Positions 17,003 through 24,714 of a stretch of 64,000 nucleotides of DNA are shown piece after piece. The notes beneath the pieces were generated by a model. It made no database searches. It was given only the letters and a program-made list of their open reading frames with translations, and had not been told where the DNA came from. The stretch covers positions 1 to 64,000 of the forward strand of contig NZ_CAVK010000013.1 of assembly GCF_000382885.1 (NCBI RefSeq), written 5' to 3'. The position numbers and the translations under genes are program-made. Source of the stretch: Sphingobium indicum BiD32 (lineage in GTDB: Bacteria > Pseudomonadota > Alphaproteobacteria > Sphingomonadales > Sphingomonadaceae). Numbering within the stretch: position 1 is the first letter of the stretch; each line of letters begins with the position of its first letter.

Positions 17003-17910
17003 CCCGTCACCCCAAACCCGACGTCGCGCAGGTCATCACCGACCTGATCCTCGAGAAGATCGCCGCGGGCACCGCTCCCTGGCTCAAGCCCTGGACCTCG
17101 ACCAGCACGCGGCCGCTCCGCCACAACGGGGTTCCCTATTCGGGGATAAACACGTTCTTTCTTTGGGCGGTCGCCGAGAGCCGGGGCTACGCCAGCCCTT
17201 ACTGGATGACCTTCCGCCAGGCGCTCGAACACGGCGCCCATGTCCGCAAGGGCGAGAGCGGCTCGTTCAGCGTGTTCTACTCCTCGGCGCGCAAGACCGA
17301 CACCGATCACCAAACCGGTGAGACGACCGAGAAGACCATCCGGTTCATGAAGTGGAACCACGTCTTCAACGCTTCGCAGATCGAGGGCCTGCCGGCGCAC
17401 TACTACCCCGAGCCGCCCGATCCCAAGGCGATCGGCGAGCTCTCGGCCGGGGTGCAGGCCTTTCTCGACGCGATCCCGGTCCGCGTCGTCCACGGCGGCG
17501 ACAGCGCGCATTACACGCCGAGCACCGACACGGTGACCTTGCCGTCGCCAAACGCATTCCATTCGATCGAGGCTTACTTCTCGACCCGGTGCCACGAGCT
17601 CGGCCACGCCACGGGGTCGGCCAAACGGCTCAACCGCCAGTTCGGCAAGCGCTTCGGGGACGATGCCTATGCCTTCGAAGAAATCGTCGCGTCGCTGTGC
17701 CAAGCCACCCTTTGCGCCGAATACGGCCTCCCCAACGAACTCCACGACAGCCACGCCTCCTACATCCACCACTGGATGAAGATCCTGCGCGGCGACAAGA
17801 CCGCCATCCTCCATGCGGCGGCCAAGGCCGAGCAGGCGGTGAAGTGGCTGCGCCAGTTTGATCCGGCGCTCGGTTCGCCCCTGCCGGACGAACTCAAGGA
17901 GGCAGCCTGA
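16999..17910 (+). CDS. ardC: ArdC-type antirestriction protein
   Basis: A 303-residue two-domain protein. An N-terminal ssDNA-binding ArdC domain ('VITDLILEKIAAGTAPWLKP', 'GINTFFLW', 'YWMTFRQALEHGAHVRKGE') is followed by a zincin-like peptidase domain. The zinc motif HELGH is at residues 199-203 ('RCHELGHATGSAKRL') and the downstream glutamate is near 228. ArdC-family proteins protect entering single-stranded plasmid DNA from restriction. The start overlaps the previous stop (ATGA), indicating translational coupling. Confidence 0.92.
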   Translation: MTRHPKPDVAQVITDLILEKIAAGTAPWLKPWTSTSTRPLRHNGVPYSGINTFFLWAVAESRGYASPYWMTFRQALEHGAHVRKGESGSFSVFYSSARKTDTDHQTGETTEKTIRFMKWNHVFNASQIEGLPAHYYPEPPDPKAIGELSAGVQAFLDAIPVRVVHGGDSAHYTPSTDTVTLPSPNAFHSIEAYFSTRCHELGHATGSAKRLNRQFGKRFGDDAYAFEEIVASLCQATLCAEYGLPNELHDSHASYIHHWMKILRGDKTAILHAAAKAEQAVKWLRQFDPALGSPLPDELKEAA

Positions 17911-17955
17911 CGGCGTCCGGAAAGCGGAGGCACTGCGGCCGCTCGCAGAGCGAGC

Positions 17956-17976
17956 GGGAAGGGGAGGGGGTGGGAG
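17956..17976 (+). repeat. G-rich intergenic element, copy 3
   Basis: GGGAAGGGGAGGGGGTGGGA directly follows a hairpin with arms CCGCTCG and CGAGCGG (17939-17957). It lies 38 bp before the start of the next gene. Another hairpin-plus-G-run arrangement occurs at 30452-30506. Confidence 0.55.
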
Positions 17977-18013
17977 CCCGATGCGCCAGGGGGCGCAAAG
18001 GGAGACTTCACCG

Positions 18014-18670
18014 ATGAACTACGATCTCGATTTCCGCTATCGCCGTGCCCTGCAGCCCGACGCACTCGCGACCATTGCCACCGCCACCCAGGCCGTCGTC
18101 GATGCGATGCAGGACGCGCGCAACGCCGGGATCGACCCGGCCCGCGATCCCGCGACGATCCTGCTCGCGCGTCACGTCGGCCGCATCGCGCTCGGCCACG
18201 CGCCCGATGAAACCTTCGCGGAAGACCTGCCGCTGCGCCGGCAGTGCCTCGCCAAGATCGACGAGCTGAAGTCCAAGCCCGCGCTTGTCGCGCTGGCCCG
18301 CCGCGGCATCGGCTACGACCCCGAGGCCAAGCGCGCCTTCCACCGCGAGGCGCGTTCGGCGCTGCGGGTGGCGGCGCGCCATCTGGGACTCGAACCTGAC
18401 CAGTACGATCTGCGCAGCAACTTTGCGGGGCCTGCGATCTCGGGCGAGATCACGCTCCACGGTGACGAAATCTATGTCCAGGTCTCGATCCCCTGCATCC
18501 GTCCGGGCCGCGAGGTCATGTTCCGCCGCTGCAAGGGGCGCCAGGACTACCTCGGCGATCGCAACCACTTCTGCGACATCGCCGTCCTTGCCGCACCGCC
18601 CAGCTTCCGCGCGCTCGTCGTTCGCGAGACCGGCCTTTCGATAAATCCGCGCCAGCAGGCGCTCGTCTAG
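18014..18670 (+). CDS. Hypothetical protein
   Basis: A 218-residue soluble protein I do not recognise. It is helical in the first 130 residues. The C-terminal part appears beta-rich ('SGEITLHGDEIYVQVSIP') and ends in a Cys/Arg-rich 'VMFRRCKGRQDYLGDRNHFC'. Start ATG 18014 is chosen because the longer open frame lacks a good upstream site and GGGAGA precedes this ATG. It follows ardC at 103 bp and almost abuts the next gene. Confidence 0.7.
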   Translation: MNYDLDFRYRRALQPDALATIATATQAVVDAMQDARNAGIDPARDPATILLARHVGRIALGHAPDETFAEDLPLRRQCLAKIDELKSKPALVALARRGIGYDPEAKRAFHREARSALRVAARHLGLEPDQYDLRSNFAGPAISGEITLHGDEIYVQVSIPCIRPGREVMFRRCKGRQDYLGDRNHFCDIAVLAAPPSFRALVVRETGLSINPRQQALV

Positions 18671-18680
18671 GAGACCCCAT

Positions 18681-19286
18681 ATGGGTTGGCTGTTCATGTC
18701 ACGCGGCGGCATGGCCCCGTTCGCCACGCCGAAGGCTTATCTCGACAACCAGTGCACCTATCCGCCCGACCCCGACAAGGGCCGGGCAACGGGGCTGCGT
18801 GTCCTCAAATCCACCGTGCGTTCGGGGGCCTACTACGCCGCCTGCCAGAGCTACGATGTCGAAGGCCCGCGCGAGACATTCGCGATCATCTGCCTTGTCA
18901 AATGGAGCCCCGGCGCGCGCAGCGGCGAAGAGTTTGGATACAAGGATCTCACTGAAACGATGGGGCCCTACAATTACGACTGCCCCGCCGCGATCCTCGA
19001 TCTGCTTGGGCCACCCGGCAACGAATATGCCGCGCAGTGGCGTGAGCACTGCCGCCAGCGCCTTGCCCTGACCACGCGCCGCAAGCCGGCGCCCGGCGAA
19101 ATGCTGGTGCTGGCCGAGCCGCTGACATTCACCGACGGGCAGAGCGAACGCAGCTTCCGCGTCGTCCAGTCGGGCCGCAAGACTACCTTACGCCGGGTTA
19201 GCGACGGGGTCGGGGTGAAGATCAGCAAGCTGATGAGCCGGGCGTGGACGATCGTGCCGCCGCCCGTGGCCCCGTCAGCCTCGTGA
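18681..19286 (+). CDS. Hypothetical protein
   Basis: A 201-residue protein of unknown function with the N-terminus 'MGWLFMSRGGMAPFATPKAY'. It contains 'YYAACQSYD', 'FAIICLVKWSPGARSGEEFG' and 'TETMGPYNYDCPAAILDLLG'. The last resembles plasmid-borne small proteins of Sphingomonadales but I cannot name a family. AGGAG overlaps the stop of the upstream gene, placing both in one operon. Confidence 0.72.
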   Translation: MGWLFMSRGGMAPFATPKAYLDNQCTYPPDPDKGRATGLRVLKSTVRSGAYYAACQSYDVEGPRETFAIICLVKWSPGARSGEEFGYKDLTETMGPYNYDCPAAILDLLGPPGNEYAAQWREHCRQRLALTTRRKPAPGEMLVLAEPLTFTDGQSERSFRVVQSGRKTTLRRVSDGVGVKISKLMSRAWTIVPPPVAPSAS

Positions 19287-19309
19287 CCGGCACCCAAGCG
19301 AGTAGCGCC

Positions 19310-19543
19310 ATGACCGATCCCACCCCACCACAGCGCTCGTCCAAGCGGGCGCGCCTGTGCAGCATCGAGAATGCCAACCGGATCGCCACCCGGGTTGCCG
19401 AGCACGTCCAGGGCGACACCGCCGTGGTCAAGACCGGCAATCCGCTGCAGCCCTTCCGCGTGGTGCTGGCGAGCAAGGCGGCGCCGTGGCGCACCGTCTC
19501 GCGGGTCGTCACCTGCAACGATGACGAGCCGGATGATCAGTAG
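19310..19543 (+). CDS. Small hypothetical protein
   Basis: A 77-residue basic protein ('MTDPTPPQRSSKRARLCSIE') with a beta-strand-like core 'TAVVKTGNPLQPFRVVLAS'. It starts 23 bp after the previous gene. Its end overlaps the convergent gene by 7 bp. No domain is recognised. Confidence 0.55.
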   Translation: MTDPTPPQRSSKRARLCSIENANRIATRVAEHVQGDTAVVKTGNPLQPFRVVLASKAAPWRTVSRVVTCNDDEPDDQ

Positions 19544-20025
19544 GGACCTGGCCCGCGCTCGACGAACCACGATTGCCCGAGCTCGAAATCCGGGCTGGCC
19601 GATACGACCGGGCCATCGGGCGCTTCGCTGACATAGGGTGAAACGAGATCCTTGCGCCGCACCCGCATGCGGCTGAGCCAGGCCGCAGTGCGGCCGCGCG
19701 CCTTGAGCATCGTCAGCAGCCAATCCATCGCCGCGGCCATCTCGACCACGCCGCGCCCGGCAAGGCAATAATAGATCGCCCGCTGGAAATCGTCGCACTG
19801 GGTGCTGAGTATACCGGCGAGCTTTGCCCGCCCACCGGGGGCATTCTCATGCACCAACGACACTGCCTCGCGCAGTTCGCGGACCGACAGGTAGGCGTCG
19901 TCCACCCCGACCCCGATGCACAGCGCCGCGATCGCCCGGCGCACCGGCGGCAGGTTCTCCTCGCACGAGGCATCGCGCAGGCCGATGTCGAGATCGAAAT
20001 GGTCGAGGTGGCTGGGAGCGGGCAT
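19537..20025 (-). CDS. Hypothetical protein, probably SOS-regulated
   Basis: A 162-residue helical protein starting 'MPAPSHLDHFDLDIGLRDA'. It contains 'PPVRRAIAALCIGVGVDDAY' and 'FQRAIYYCLAGRGVVEMAAA'. I do not recognise the family. The ATG at 20025 is chosen because GAAAGGA precedes it and because the promoter then holds a GTTC-N7-GTTC LexA-type box 20 bp upstream. Confidence 0.7.
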   Translation of the reverse strand: MPAPSHLDHFDLDIGLRDASCEENLPPVRRAIAALCIGVGVDDAYLSVRELREAVSLVHENAPGGRAKLAGILSTQCDDFQRAIYYCLAGRGVVEMAAAMDWLLTMLKARGRTAAWLSRMRVRRKDLVSPYVSEAPDGPVVSASPDFELGQSWFVERGPGPY

Positions 20026-20044
20026 GGCGTGATCCTTTCCAAAA

Positions 20045-20059
20045 GAACGTAGCGTGAAC
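20045..20059 (-). promoter_or_regulatory. LexA-type SOS box
   Basis: On the minus strand it reads GTTCACGCTACGTTC, an exact GTTC-N7-GTTC, the LexA operator pattern of Alphaproteobacteria. It is 20 bp upstream of the minus-strand gene at 19537-20025. Confidence 0.65.
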
Positions 20060-20084
20060 ACTCAAACCCCGTCAACCGGACAGC

Positions 20085-20098
20085 GGAGGGGAGGGGGC
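20085..20098 (+). repeat. G-rich intergenic element, copy 4
   Basis: GGAGGGGAGGGGGC, shorter than the copies at 7551 and 33850. It is 36 bp before the DUF3768 gene and within the same intergenic space as the LexA-type box. Confidence 0.5.
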
Positions 20099-20133
20099 AC
20101 TCGGCGGGGGATCAATCTTGAAAGGAAGAACCC

Positions 20134-20541
20134 ATGACCCAGCTTGCTCAACTGACGTCCGCCGCCGTTGACCACACTTCCGAGATCGCCCGGCTCAACG
20201 ACGCTGCCCGTGCAGGTTCACTGCCAACTTCGCGCACTGTGTTCACCCGGGCACTGGCCGACATCCTTGCTGGCGACGCCGAGCACCCCGGCGCCCGCCA
20301 GGCCAATCTGATGCTGGGGCAGGCCGCGCTTCGCAGGCTTATCAATGAAACACCGATCGATCCGGGCAATGACCCTCACGGTGAGCGCGACTTTGGTGCC
20401 GTCGAGTTCCAGGGGCACAAAATCTTCTGGAAGATCGATGTGTATGCCAACGACGGGACGTTCTCCTGGGGGTCGGAGACGCCGTGGGATGCGCAGCAAA
20501 GCTTCCGCGTGGTCACGATCATGCTGGCGAGCGACTGGTGA
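20134..20541 (+). CDS. DUF3768 family protein
   Basis: A 135-residue protein matching the DUF3768 pattern: 'IARLNDAARAGSLPTSRTVF' near the N-terminus, then 'GHKIFWKIDVYANDG', 'SWGSETPWDAQQSFRVVTIM' and a C-terminal 'LASDW'. The family is common on alphaproteobacterial plasmids and has no assigned function. Start ATG 20134 has AAGGAAG upstream. Confidence 0.85.
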   Translation: MTQLAQLTSAAVDHTSEIARLNDAARAGSLPTSRTVFTRALADILAGDAEHPGARQANLMLGQAALRRLINETPIDPGNDPHGERDFGAVEFQGHKIFWKIDVYANDGTFSWGSETPWDAQQSFRVVTIMLASDW

Positions 20542-20545
20542 GCCG

Positions 20546-20878
20546 ATGAGCCGGTATTCGTTGAAACCGCTGCCGGAGTACTCGGACATTTTCGAGGTAG
20601 CCGTTGGCTGGGATCCGGGGCTTGATACTTATTTCGTGCAGGTGTTCGGAACGCCCGATGCATCCTCCGAGCCTGACGTCCGGCTGTGGCAAGGCACAAG
20701 CTTGCGGGAGATTGTGGAGGTTCAAGCGTTGCTGGCGATTGCAGGGAACTATGCGGAAATCTCTGGCGAAGTTTCCGCAATCCTTGAATGGGATCGCGGA
20801 AACTGCCCGCATGATCCAATGCGACCAATCGGACGGATTGTTGCCGAAATATTGGGTCATCAGACGCTTCGACAATAG
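20546..20878 (+). CDS. Hypothetical protein
   Basis: A 110-residue protein ('MSRYSLKPLPEYSDIFEVAV') with an alternating hydrophobic pattern in the first half and a helical second half. It begins 4 bp after the DUF3768 stop, so it is probably coupled to it. Function unknown. Confidence 0.6.
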   Translation: MSRYSLKPLPEYSDIFEVAVGWDPGLDTYFVQVFGTPDASSEPDVRLWQGTSLREIVEVQALLAIAGNYAEISGEVSAILEWDRGNCPHDPMRPIGRIVAEILGHQTLRQ

Positions 20879-20970
20879 TCGCCAACATTTCCGCCGATCG
20901 CCTTGACGCGGGAGCCCGGAAAAACCTAGCTCCAAAGTGAGCTAGGAGTTACCTATCAACAGACCTCCGT

Positions 20971-22302
20971 TCACCCGCCGTAATGGTCTTCCCCGCAATC
21001 GCGTTGTTGAGACCTGACCATGAATTTCACCGAGGTGTCGATCCGACCGGTCAATCTGCGCAATGGCGCGCAGTCGGGATAAGCCTCTGTAAGCTTTCTG
21101 CGAAGCTGCCCGAGCAGGTCGATCACGCCGACGCTGGTCGCGGCAACGGCGACAAACGGATCGTTTTCATTGATCTCGTGGTAATAGACGTCAAAGAAAT
21201 CTCCATCGGACAGTTCCTCTCGCTCGATTTCCTTGCCGAGCCAGTCCTCCAACGTGCAGCGCAGAGTCTCAAGCCGCTCCTTGACCGACCAAGGCCGTGC
21301 GCCAGACCGCAGTAGTGCCTTGATCATACGGCCTGCCTCTTGGTGCCCGGGGATGCCTAGAGCCCCGATAGGCTTCCGGCGGCTGCTCCACATCGAACTG
21401 TAAGGTTCCGTCGTCTTCGATGGCACCTGATAGGTCGTGCCCTTCGCCCGCGCCCGCCGGTGGTCCTGTGGCGTGACTGCCATTGGCGAAATGAAAGTCT
21501 CGTGGCCGGTGACGGACACGCCAGGCCAGTGTTCGGCGGTGACTGGCGGGGCGAGCCCGTCAATCTGATGCATCAGGGCGCCGAAGTCGAAAGCGTCGTC
21601 CTTCGCAGCCGCAACGAATAGCGGACACGCGCCGGGACTGTAAATGCCAGGCCAGGTCGACGCCTGCAGATGCCAGCCGTTGCGCGACGCCCAGGCCGCA
21701 CGATCGTCGCTGACGACGGCGGCGGCATAGGGTTCGTCAAGCATGATGTAGCGTCCGGTCCGCGGATCATTCCAGTCGGTGCTGTGGTCGCGCTTTGGCA
21801 AGCGCTCGTCGAGCGCTACCGTGGCTTTGCGAGCGTGGCGATACTCACTCGGCTCGAGTCCGGTCGCCTCCATGAAGCGCAGCGCGCGTACCGCCTTGCA
21901 TAGTTCCCCGCGTGCGAAGCTCTGATGCTCGGTGATTGAATCAGACAGGAGATGATCGGGCGCGGCCAACCGCAATCTCGACAACGTGCGCTCCAGCTTC
22001 AGTCCGCGCTTGCTGCAGATTTCCAGCAGGGGTCGCGATAGTCGGATCTCGATTGTCTCACGGCCCGAGCGGTAGGGCTTACGTTCATACCAATAGTAGG
22101 TGAGGAACAACCGGTGACCGTTGGCCGCAGAATTGTCGTTGCTATAGAGGACGCGTCGCGCGTGCGCGAAGTTCTCGAACCCAGCCTTTTTCGAGGCAAG
22201 GTCGAGGGCCTCGCCATGGGTGATCCCAGACGCCTTCTTCGCCTGATTGGCCAGTCGCTTAATGCCAATGATTGTCGACGGACGGATTGCTTCCTTCAAC
22301 AT
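20971..22302 (-). CDS. Probable DUF5623-like protein
   Basis: A 443-residue protein. The N-terminal 60 residues ('PSTIIGIKRLANQAKKASGI', 'EALDLASKKAGFENFAHARR') form a small helical module typical of plasmid proteins I associate, tentatively, with DUF5623. The rest is unassigned and includes 'DWNDPRTGRYIMLDEPYAAA'. Start ATG 22302 is preceded by GGAGAA at 5 bp. It opens the accessory block and lies convergent to the DUF3768 pair. Role unknown. Confidence 0.65.
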   Translation of the reverse strand: MLKEAIRPSTIIGIKRLANQAKKASGITHGEALDLASKKAGFENFAHARRVLYSNDNSAANGHRLFLTYYWYERKPYRSGRETIEIRLSRPLLEICSKRGLKLERTLSRLRLAAPDHLLSDSITEHQSFARGELCKAVRALRFMEATGLEPSEYRHARKATVALDERLPKRDHSTDWNDPRTGRYIMLDEPYAAAVVSDDRAAWASRNGWHLQASTWPGIYSPGACPLFVAAAKDDAFDFGALMHQIDGLAPPVTAEHWPGVSVTGHETFISPMAVTPQDHRRARAKGTTYQVPSKTTEPYSSMWSSRRKPIGALGIPGHQEAGRMIKALLRSGARPWSVKERLETLRCTLEDWLGKEIEREELSDGDFFDVYYHEINENDPFVAVAATSVGVIDLLGQLRRKLTEAYPDCAPLRRLTGRIDTSVKFMVRSQQRDCGEDHYGG

Positions 22303-22688
22303 GGTTGTTCTCCATGCTCGCAATGAAGCGTCACCTGCCGACCACCTCGCAAGCCTGAACAACATGGTTGAACGAAGCAGCGGAAAGTACAGGGTAGTGC
22401 TGTCGGACAGCTTTGGAATGGCAGGTGCCGTGCTCCTACCGGGAGCCTACGCAATCTATGTCGAGGTCAAGCCGAGGTCAAGGGGCCGGCAGATGCACGG
22501 GAACTCTAGTGCGTGCCCTCTCAAAGATCTACCATAAGTGGCGGACGGTTCGCGGACCGATCTCGAAGCTTTCCGCTAGTACCTGCCGTACATTTACACG
22601 GTGGATTATGGATGAAACCGAGCACGTTGCGGTCAGTCTGCTTTTGGGTGCCGAAGGCGACATAGCTGCTGTTTGCTTTGCGGCTCCA
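22303..22688. other. Gene-poor stretch
   Basis: It holds the promoter side of the 20971-22302 gene. The only open frames are short and weak; the best is 40 codons from an ATG at 22611 ('MDETEHVAVSLLLGAEG'), not called. Composition is less GC-rich than the neighbours. Confidence 0.4.
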
Positions 22689-23339
22689 TCACGCCGCCAA
22701 TGCGGATTGTACGTTTCCGGGAAAGAGTCTTAGGGCAAACGAATTGGCAATTTGTCGAGCGCTCGATTCAGACAGACCGGTCACGCTCCCGACCAAAGCG
22801 CTGCCTTCAAAAAAACTCTTGGGCTCAACGCCGGCAGCAATCAGCTGATAAGTTCGAAATAAAATCGTTCCAATATCACCATCGGCAGCTTGCCTGACCA
22901 TTTGATCATACTCAGAATCCAAACTGATATGGTCCCAATGCACCGTGCAATACGTTTTTGCCCTGGATATATGTAGAAATGGAATCTTGCGCCGTTGGCA
23001 CTCATAAAACCATGCATCTCGACCGGCGGAGTCTCGCTTGTCGAATAATCCCCAAGCTGGGTCTGGCCACTTGATCCCATTGAAAATGAATCGAAAATGT
23101 TCAGACGAGGTTCTGTCGTAACCCAAGTGGGCTGCGCGATCCTCGAAGGCATCGAAATTTGCATCGTAGACCGTCGCGTCTGACCAATGATTGGAGGCCG
23201 TCAAGTAAGCTAAATTGGATCGAAATCCGATTAGCGCGGCAATCGCTTCCGTGGCGTGTGCGGAGCGCATATCAAAATCACCCATAAGGACGGTCTTGAG
23301 CAAACGAATATTTGCAGATGTTGGCAACAGGATAGCCAT
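22689..23339 (-). CDS. Hypothetical protein
   Basis: A 216-residue protein of unknown function. The N-terminus 'MAILLPTSANIRLLKTVLMG' is followed by 'SAHATEAIAALIGFRSNLAY', which resembles the small helical module of the 20971-22302 protein. It also contains 'FEDRAAHLGYDRTSSEHFRF' and 'WAPFFYECQRRKIPF'-like aromatic stretches (actual: 'AWFYECQRRKIPFLH'). It is noticeably less GC-rich than the plasmid core, suggesting a recent acquisition as part of the island. Confidence 0.55.
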   Translation of the reverse strand: MAILLPTSANIRLLKTVLMGDFDMRSAHATEAIAALIGFRSNLAYLTASNHWSDATVYDANFDAFEDRAAHLGYDRTSSEHFRFIFNGIKWPDPAWGLFDKRDSAGRDAWFYECQRRKIPFLHISRAKTYCTVHWDHISLDSEYDQMVRQAADGDIGTILFRTYQLIAAGVEPKSFFEGSALVGSVTGLSESSARQIANSFALRLFPGNVQSALAA

Positions 23340-23649
23340 GCGAACTCCAAGGGGTCACATCGGTCGCCATTTAATCGAGCTGACCACTGGTTTCGCGGGC
23401 AGACTGAAGAGTTAATCAAAACCTATTTAGCTTGGCGACAGGCATGGAGGTAAAGCCGTCCAGCAAGGCTGGACCTACACCCAGCCACTGTCAACCATTG
23501 TTCTGCATCTGTCCTAACCATTGCTGCGCATGCGTCCGGCCGGACTCCGTCGTCGGATCATGTGTCGGACAAAAGATGTGGGGAAGCCAACCTCTCAGCT
23601 TGTCCGGGAAGCACGCAACAGGTAGACGGGAACATAAGGAGATCATTCC
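23340..23649. other. Island intergenic region upstream of the four-gene operon
   Basis: No convincing gene. It contains a hairpin with 7-bp arms GTCCAGC and GCTGGAC (23458-23474) and a 23-bp tandem repeat (23493-23538), both upstream of the DUF6338-like gene. The promoter of that operon is expected here. Confidence 0.5.
23493..23538. repeat. 23-bp imperfect tandem repeat
   Basis: Two adjacent 23-bp units share AACCATTG, GCAT and GTCC at the same spacing (23493-23515 and 23516-23538). A period near two helical turns suggests an operator for a dimer bound side by side. It lies 112 bp before the DUF6338-like start. Confidence 0.45.
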
Positions 23650-24246
23650 TTGGGCGAATTGCTAAAACCCGAAGTGTTGGTGCTGTTTCTGGTCTTTACA
23701 GTACCAGGTGTGATCGCGCTTTATTTCCGCAGCCAATTCCTCGCCGGTCGGTTGCCGCCAGTTTCCGAAGGGGCACTTGCATACATCACGTTGTCGCTGG
23801 CCTACCACGCCATGGCCTTTCCTCTGGCCGAGGGCCTCTATACGTCGGGACGCATAGACGGCACCTATGGCCTTAGCTGGTTTGGTCTGCTCTTTGTGGC
23901 TCCCGCAGCACTAGGTGTGACACTCGGCCTCAATGCCCGCAAAGGCTGGAGCAAGGCCCTTCTCTCGCGCATTGGCATCAACACCGTCCATCCGGTCCGT
24001 TCCGCTTGGGACTGGCGCTTCTCCGCCTGCGAAGAATGCTGGATCATTGTCACCCTGAAGGACGAGACCAGGTTTTACGGTTATCTAGGTACGGGCTCAT
24101 TTGCCTCGTCCGATCTGGCCGAGCGCGACTTGTTCGTCGAGTATGTCTTCGATTTCCCCGGAGAAGGCGAGCCTTGGACACCCCGTGGATCCAGCGTTTG
24201 GCTGGCCCATGGCGAGATCCGCTCGATTGAATACCTACCGCGTTGA
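23650..24246 (+). CDS. DUF6338-like membrane protein
   Basis: A 198-residue protein. Membrane segments are clear at about residues 8-28 ('VLVLFLVFTVPGVIALYFRS') and 75-92 ('SWFGLLFVAPAALGVTLG'), with a weaker hydrophobic stretch near 48-60. The cytoplasmic C-terminal half is beta-rich ('WIIVTLKDETRFYGYLGTGS', 'FVEYVFDFPG', 'GEIRSIEYLPR') and reads like a small Sm-like barrel. This matches my memory of the DUF6338 family. Translation uses TTG at 23650, supported by AAGGAG 8 bp before it. It is first in a four-gene operon. Confidence 0.7.
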   Translation: MGELLKPEVLVLFLVFTVPGVIALYFRSQFLAGRLPPVSEGALAYITLSLAYHAMAFPLAEGLYTSGRIDGTYGLSWFGLLFVAPAALGVTLGLNARKGWSKALLSRIGINTVHPVRSAWDWRFSACEECWIIVTLKDETRFYGYLGTGSFASSDLAERDLFVEYVFDFPGEGEPWTPRGSSVWLAHGEIRSIEYLPR

Positions 24247-24258
24247 AGGAGGCGCTCA

Positions 24259-24453
24259 ATGTCCAGTGAACGCATGACGACCAATTGCCCGGCCGGAGCG
24301 GGTAACTTCGGGTACCAGCCAACCGAGACGCGCGGTCATCAGCCAGTTGCCGCAAGACCCCGTTCGTCTGGAGCAGAAGGCCCCACCGCAGCAGCCAGTT
24401 CGAGTGGACCTCCGGTCAATCCTCCCACGCAGGGCACCAGCGCCCGCAAGTAA
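24259..24453 (+). CDS. Small disordered YQP/PPTQG protein 1
   Basis: A 64-residue, low-complexity, Pro/Gly/Ser/Thr-rich protein with GYQP, GHQP and the C-terminal 'GPPVNPPTQGTSARK'. It shares these motifs with the next gene, so the two are tandem paralogues. No fold is expected; short YQP-type repeats suggest binding to a partner, plausibly the membrane protein or the PIN-like protein of the same operon. It starts 12 bp after the upstream stop with AAGGAGG before the ATG. Confidence 0.65.
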   Translation: MSSERMTTNCPAGAGNFGYQPTETRGHQPVAARPRSSGAEGPTAAASSSGPPVNPPTQGTSARK

Positions 24454-24478
24454 TTCCCCCGGCACAAAGGCAAAAGAC

Positions 24479-24670
24479 ATGAGCACCAAGGACGGAAACA
24501 GCGGGCGGACCATGGCGAACGACGGCTACCAGCCGCTCGGCAAAGGCTACCAGCCCATGGCAGTGACGCCGACAAATACAGCGCAGAACGGCCACCAACC
24601 GACCACAGGCCAAAGCGGCAATGGACCTCCCGCCAATCCCCCGACCCAGGGCGGCAGCGGCAAGAAGTAG
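24479..24670 (+). CDS. Small disordered YQP/PPTQG protein 2
   Basis: A 63-residue paralogue of the preceding gene: GYQP twice ('GYQPLGKGYQP'), GHQP, and the near-identical tail 'GPPANPPTQGGSGKK'. It lies 25 bp downstream, in the same direction. Conservation of the tail in two otherwise divergent copies argues that both are translated and that the tail matters. Confidence 0.65.
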   Translation: MSTKDGNSGRTMANDGYQPLGKGYQPMAVTPTNTAQNGHQPTTGQSGNGPPANPPTQGGSGKK

Positions 24671-24714
24671 GAGCGGGCCGGCACGACAGGCCAGCTTCGC
24701 CCGATTACCTTGCA

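Noticed and set aside
23461-23538. Short repeats considered as a CRISPR remnant
   Set aside because: Only two adjacent units without spacers and no cas genes; better explained as an operator.
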